Origin: an uncultured Bacilli bacterium
GTDB lineage: Bacteria > Bacillota_I > Bacilli_A > RF39 > UBA660
Direction of reading: 5' to 3'
Assembly (NCBI GenBank): GCA_944358225.1
Contig: CALVQP010000018.1
Coordinates: 1 to 17,271 of the forward strand
Length of the DNA stretch: 17,271 nt
Shown here in pieces: positions 13,362 to 17,271 of the stretch; the stretch's first letter is position 1, and every line of letters starts with the position of its first letter. A program made the translations under genes and the position numbers. The notes under the pieces are model-generated. The model ran no database searches, was not told the DNA's origin, and saw nothing but the letters and a program-made list of their open reading frames with translations.

Positions 13362-15728
13362 ATGAAAAAATCTCAAAATACTTTATCAGATGAAGAATTA
13401 AATTTATTGGACAAATATTTTCGTGCCTGTAATTATTTAAGTGCAGCACAATTATATTTACTAGATAATCCTTTATTAAAAGAAAAATTAAAAATAGAAC
13501 ATATAAAGCCTAAAATAGTTGGTCACTGGGGGACAACTCCGGGACAAAATTTTATATATACCCATTTAAATAGAATTATCAAAAAATATGATTTAAATAT
13601 GATGTATGTCTCTGGTCCAGGACACGGAGGACAAGCTGTTGTTACTAATGTTTATTTAGAAGGTGTTTATAGTGAAGTTTATCCTAATATTACTCAGGAC
13701 TTAGAAGGATTAAAAAAATTATGCAAACAATTTAGTTTTCCTAAAGGTATTTCTTCCCATGTTGCCCCTGAAACTCCAGGATCCATTAATGAGGGTGGGG
13801 AACTAGGATATAGTCTTGCCCATGCCTATGGAGCAGTTTTAGATAATAAAGATTTAATAGTAGCTTGCTGCGTTGGTGATGGTGAGGCCGAAACTGGTCC
13901 ATTAGCAACAAGTTGGCATATAAGTAAGCTTATCAATCCCAAAACTGATGGAGCGGTTTTACCCATATTACATCTAAATGGTTATAAAATTGCTAATCCT
14001 TCTATTTTAGCGCGCATTAGTAAAGATGAATTATTTAGTTATTTTCACGGTTGTGGGTACGAGCCAATATTAGTTGAAGAAACTAAAGTAGAAATAGCCC
14101 ATCAAAAAATGGCTGAAGCTTTAGACATTGCTATTTTAAAAATTAAAGACATTTTTTATAAAGCCCGTAAAAAAAATCATGAAGGACGTTTCTTATGGCC
14201 GATGATTATTTTAAAGACACCAAAAGGGTGGACTGGTCCTAAAATATTTGAAGAAAAACAAATCGAAGGCAGTTTTAGAGCTCACCAAATTCCAATCACG
14301 ATTGATCCAACTACGCCGCAAAATATTGCTTTACTAGAAAAATGGTTAAAAAGTTATAAACCTGAGGAGTTATTTACAGAAGAGGGTAAGTTAATCCCCG
14401 AGTTAAAAAAACTAATTCCTCGAGTTGGTAGAAGAATGGGAGAAAATGTTCATGCTAATGGCGGGCTTCTTTATAAGCCTTTAAGAACTCCTGATTTTAA
14501 AAAGTATGGTATTTTAGTCAAACGTGGACAAACTATTGCTTCGGATATGATGGAATTAGGCCGTTATATTAAAGATGTCATTGTTTTAAATGAAAATCAT
14601 CAAAACTTTCGCATCTTTGGCCCAGATGAAGCTTTATCCAATCGTTTGAATCATGTTTTTGAAGCTACCCATCGTCAATTTAATGGTAAAACTTTAAAAG
14701 GCGATGAGTACTTAGCCCATAGTGGGCGAGTTATAGACTCATTTTTATCCGAACATGTTTGCCAAGGACTTTTAGAAGGTTATTTGCTTACAGGACGGCA
14801 TGGGTTTATGCATTCATATGAAGCTTTTATTCGTATTATAGATTCCATGACTTCTCAGCACGCTAAATGGTTAAAAGTTTGCAATGAATTACCGTGGCGA
14901 GAAGATATAGCATCACTAAATTATATAGTTTCATCTCATGTATGGCAGCAAGATCATAATGGGTATACGCATCAAGATCCGGGATTTTTAAATCACTTAG
15001 TTACTAAAAAAGCTGATATTGTGAGAATGTATTTACCACCCGATACAAATTGTCTCATTTCTTGTTTTGATCATGTAATTAAAACTAAAAATTATATTAA
15101 CTTAATTGTAGCTTCGAAACATCCAACTTATCAATGGTTAAATATGGATGAAGCAGTTATTCACTGCACAAGAGGAATTGGAATTTGGCAATTTGCATCA
15201 ACTGATAAGGGTCAAAATCCTGATCTTATTATGGCTTGTTGTGGAGATACGCCAACTTTAGAAACTTTAGCGGCAGTAAGTATTTTAAAAGAGCACTTTA
15301 AAGACTTAAAAATTCGAGTAGTGAATGTTGTTGATTTGATGAAATTACAAAGTTCGACTATTCATCCTCATGGTCTTAATGATAACGAATATGATTCCTT
15401 ATTTACTAAAGATAAACCGATAATTTTTAATTTTCACGGTTATGCCTCTTTAATTCATCAATTAACTTATAAACGTCACAACCAAAATTTGCATGTTCAC
15501 GGGTATAATGAAGAGGGAACCATAACAACTCCTTTTGACATGCGAGTTCAAAATAAAATTGATCGTTTCAATTTAGTATTAGATGCTTTAAAATATTTGC
15601 CCCAGCTTAAAGATACCAGAGCAAATTTAGAAGAATTTTGTCAAAATAAACTTATTGAACATGCTGAATATATTAAAGAATATGGTACTGACTTAGATGA
15701 GATAAAAAATTGGAAATGGGTAGATTAA
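13362..15728 (+). CDS. xfp: Xylulose-5-phosphate/fructose-6-phosphate phosphoketolase
   Basis: 788 residues, full length. Thiamine-diphosphate enzyme: xylulose 5-P + Pi to glyceraldehyde 3-P + acetyl-P, and in dual-specificity forms fructose 6-P to erythrose 4-P + acetyl-P. Visible in the N-terminal domain: G54-H55-W-G-T-T-P-G-Q, S84-G-P-G-H88-G-G, S131-S-H133-V-A-P-E137-T-P-G-S, and the TPP motif V171-G-D-G-E175-A-E-T-G-P ending at L-H-L-N-G. The XFP middle domain has P-R-V-G-R-R-M-G, A-H-S-G-R and H-G-F-M-H-S-Y-E-A-F, followed by a C-terminal XFP domain. Whether fructose 6-P is used cannot be told by eye. The ribosome binding site AAAGGGA is 9 bases from the ATG. It is monocistronic, with its own terminator. 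Product acetyl-P is probably used by AckA. Confidence 0.96.
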   Translation: MKKSQNTLSDEELNLLDKYFRACNYLSAAQLYLLDNPLLKEKLKIEHIKPKIVGHWGTTPGQNFIYTHLNRIIKKYDLNMMYVSGPGHGGQAVVTNVYLEGVYSEVYPNITQDLEGLKKLCKQFSFPKGISSHVAPETPGSINEGGELGYSLAHAYGAVLDNKDLIVACCVGDGEAETGPLATSWHISKLINPKTDGAVLPILHLNGYKIANPSILARISKDELFSYFHGCGYEPILVEETKVEIAHQKMAEALDIAILKIKDIFYKARKKNHEGRFLWPMIILKTPKGWTGPKIFEEKQIEGSFRAHQIPITIDPTTPQNIALLEKWLKSYKPEELFTEEGKLIPELKKLIPRVGRRMGENVHANGGLLYKPLRTPDFKKYGILVKRGQTIASDMMELGRYIKDVIVLNENHQNFRIFGPDEALSNRLNHVFEATHRQFNGKTLKGDEYLAHSGRVIDSFLSEHVCQGLLEGYLLTGRHGFMHSYEAFIRIIDSMTSQHAKWLKVCNELPWREDIASLNYIVSSHVWQQDHNGYTHQDPGFLNHLVTKKADIVRMYLPPDTNCLISCFDHVIKTKNYINLIVASKHPTYQWLNMDEAVIHCTRGIGIWQFASTDKGQNPDLIMACCGDTPTLETLAAVSILKEHFKDLKIRVVNVVDLMKLQSSTIHPHGLNDNEYDSLFTKDKPIIFNFHGYASLIHQLTYKRHNQNLHVHGYNEEGTITTPFDMRVQNKIDRFNLVLDALKYLPQLKDTRANLEEFCQNKLIEHAEYIKEYGTDLDEIKNWKWVD

Positions 15729-15737
15729 CCCATTTTT
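15714..15737 (+). terminator. Terminator of xfp
   Basis: AAATGGGT (15714-15721), AGATTA loop, ACCCATTT (15728-15735), TT. The TAA stop (15726-15728) is at the loop and start of the 3' arm. Confidence 0.82.
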
Positions 15738-15760
15738 ATATGGCCAAAATGAGAAAAAAA

Positions 15761-15789
15761 TTATCATTTTAAAGATTTTATGATATTCT
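15761..15789 (+). promoter_or_regulatory. Weak promoter candidate of the GT-C gene
   Basis: TTATCA (15761-15766), 17-base spacer, TATTCT (15784-15789) preceded by TGA (extended -10). Sequence matches are partial, but spacing and position are right. The leader would be about 15 bases. Confidence 0.4.
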
Positions 15790-15811
15790 AAAACTAGGTA
15801 AAGTGGTTTAT

Positions 15812-17197
15812 ATGCAAAAGTTTTTTGAAAAAAAATATGTTCATTTTTTTAATGTTTGTTGTTTTTTATTTATAATTTTTTTGATATTAATAAATTTATA
15901 TAATCCATCTAGTTTTAAAATACTAGGGACAGTTCTTGCAATTATAGGCTTGATTTTATTAAAAAAATTCAAAATTAATAATAAATATTTATTTATTATC
16001 TTGTTAATTATTCCTTTTATAATTCGTTTTAGCTTATTATTTTTAGATTATGGCCCTCTAGTATCTGATTATGAATGGTTTTATAATAATGCTGTAGCCT
16101 TTTCAAAGGGAATGTCATTAGATAAAAATTACATTGCTTTATTTCCTTATCTCCATTTATATGTTATTGTTTTAGGAACCTTCTTTAAAATATTAGGCAG
16201 TCAATATTCAGTAGTAGTATTTACTAATCTTTTACTAGAATTAATTGGTATTTTCTTTCTTTACCAAACTGTAAAAAATAAGTCCTACTTTAAAAAACTG
16301 TTATTTCTTTACTTGTATAATCCATTTAGTATACTATGGATACCAATGTGTCATTCTGTAATTGCTGTTAACACTTTTTTAATTATTGTTTTTTATTTTT
16401 TCTTTAAAATTAATTTTTCTAAAAAATATATTTTATACAGTTTATTAACAGGAGTGTTTATGGGGATTGCAAATAACTTTCGTCCGGTATTAATAATTTT
16501 TGTTATTGCTATAGCCATATATTATATTAATCTGATTTTCAGGCGCTATAAATGGCAAAAACTATTTTTAAGTTTTATTTTAATAACGCTTTCATTTATA
16601 TCAGTAAATAAAGTATTATTATTAACTACTGAATATAACATAGATACCAAAATTAAAAGTAGTCAATCTGGATGGAGTATATTTGTTGGATCTAATATTA
16701 ATAGCAAAGGATTGTGGAATGAAGAGGACTCCAAATACTTTATTCAGCTTGCTTCACAATATGATGTTACCACAGCTCATACATTAGTTAAAAATGAAGC
16801 TTTAAAAAAATATAAATCCTATGGCTTAAAAAATATTCCTTTTATGATATCTAAAGCTAAGATCTTAGGAAGTAATTTGCCCGAATATACTTCTCAAAGT
16901 TTTTTTGAATTTGTTTTGCATAAGTTTTCCATAATTGAATATGTCTTTAAAATATATTTATTCTGCTATTTGCTATTAATCTTTCTATTAAATTTATTTA
17001 ATTTATATAAAAAGATGAAATTAAAAGTTTTAATGAGTAAATATGATGTCCTAATTATTTTTGCACTAGGATTATTTTTAGCGGGGCTTTTAGTAGAAGT
17101 TCATGCTCGTTATTTCCTTCCTATTTTGCTTCCGCTTATATATACGGCAGTAACTCGAACAATAGGTAATAGTCAAAATACCAAAAATAAAATTTAG
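15812..17197 (+). CDS. GT-C-like polytopic membrane glycosyltransferase (GT39/ArnT-like)
   Basis: 461 residues, mostly hydrophobic, about ten to twelve membrane helices. After the first helices (about 11-75), an extracytoplasmic loop has P82-L-V-S-D86-Y-E88-W-F-Y-N-N-A, similar to the acidic first loop of GT-C enzymes where the catalytic Asp lies. It is followed by F-P-Y-L-H-L-Y-V and L-G-S. N-F-R-P-V-L-I-I-F, the Y-N-P-F-S-I-L segment, a large loop (about 270-345) and a C-terminal R-Y-F-L-P-I-L-L-P-L motif are also typical. Such enzymes move a sugar from a polyprenyl-phosphate donor to cell-wall polymer, lipid or protein on the outer face. Start ATG 15812; a GTG at 15803 is the alternative and overlaps the ribosome-binding-like region. 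Family class fairly sure; donor and acceptor unknown. Confidence 0.72.
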   Translation: MQKFFEKKYVHFFNVCCFLFIIFLILINLYNPSSFKILGTVLAIIGLILLKKFKINNKYLFIILLIIPFIIRFSLLFLDYGPLVSDYEWFYNNAVAFSKGMSLDKNYIALFPYLHLYVIVLGTFFKILGSQYSVVVFTNLLLELIGIFFLYQTVKNKSYFKKLLFLYLYNPFSILWIPMCHSVIAVNTFLIIVFYFFFKINFSKKYILYSLLTGVFMGIANNFRPVLIIFVIAIAIYYINLIFRRYKWQKLFLSFILITLSFISVNKVLLLTTEYNIDTKIKSSQSGWSIFVGSNINSKGLWNEEDSKYFIQLASQYDVTTAHTLVKNEALKKYKSYGLKNIPFMISKAKILGSNLPEYTSQSFFEFVLHKFSIIEYVFKIYLFCYLLLIFLLNLFNLYKKMKLKVLMSKYDVLIIFALGLFLAGLLVEVHARYFLPILLPLIYTAVTRTIGNSQNTKNKI

Positions 17198-17247
17198 ACG
17201 TTAAATTTTAAGTAAAGTGCACAATTAAGTGCATTACGACCCAAAAT

Positions 17248-17271
17248 GTGTATTTTCATAAGAAAATGCAC
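17248..17271. other. Hairpin at the right window edge
   Basis: GTGTATTTTC (17248-17257), ATAA loop, GAAAATGCAC (17262-17271): 10 bp with one G-T pair, ending exactly at the window edge. Preceding it are GTGCAC (17217-17222) and GTGCATT (17229-17235); the latter also complements the last seven bases. It may be the terminator of the GT-C gene (tail beyond the edge) or part of a repeat; the missing flank prevents a decision. Confidence 0.5.

Noticed and set aside
1..17271. Mollicute genetic code (TGA as tryptophan)
   Set aside because: No gene contains in-frame TGA, and tryptophans are TGG in conserved proteins, so standard decoding explains all genes.

Overview
This is a very AT-rich (roughly 70% A+T by eye), densely packed chromosomal window from a low-GC Gram-positive bacterium. 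Most encoded families (B. subtilis-type ThiI, RecX, lipoprotein PrsA, NrnA, MtaB, RecD2, DUF1540, YjcZ-like tiny membrane proteins) are typical of Bacillota. The AT bias, small proteins and phosphoketolase plus acetate kinase fermentation suggest a Bacilli or Mollicute-relative lineage, for example an uncultured gut RF39- or Erysipelotrichales-like organism. That placement is inference; no marker gene decides it. The genetic code looks standard: tryptophan is read as TGG throughout and no gene has an in-frame TGA. No complete mobile element, CRISPR array, tRNA or rRNA was seen.

Layout. Positions 1-1451 (minus strand) hold a partial VanZ-RDD membrane protein and a small membrane-anchored EIIB-like protein whose phosphorylatable Cys is replaced. 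Positions 1479-3210 hold thiI, a convergent DUF1540 Cys-rich protein and a small unknown protein. Positions 3212-6268 hold the ackA-nrnA pair and then recX. Positions 6269-7341 (minus) hold a PrsA-type foldase lipoprotein. Positions 7414-7692 hold two tiny membrane proteins with strong ribosome binding sites. Positions 7734-10315 hold an unknown single-TM protein, mtaB and another unknown single-TM protein. Positions 10317-12759 hold recD2 and a 50-residue membrane protein. Positions 12760-13361 are gene-poor, with a decayed TnpB (IS605-type) remnant. Positions 13330-15737 hold phosphoketolase (xfp), and 15761-17197 hold a GT-C-like multi-membrane glycosyltransferase.

How the genes work together. 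Phosphoketolase makes acetyl phosphate and AckA turns it into acetate and ATP; no phosphotransacetylase is in the window. ThiI and MtaB both thiolate tRNA, at U8 and at t6A37 respectively. NrnA degrades nanoRNA and pAp. RecX and RecD2 act in recombination and repair. PrsA, VanZ-RDD, the GT-C protein and the tiny membrane proteins serve the cell surface.

Regulatory architecture is the most striking feature. Nearly every gene or pair has its own intrinsic terminator, usually overlapping the stop codon. Several are followed at once by a sigma-A promoter, often with an extended -10 (TGnTATAAT), and the 5' leader is then very short. All calls come from reading the sequence; no database search was run.
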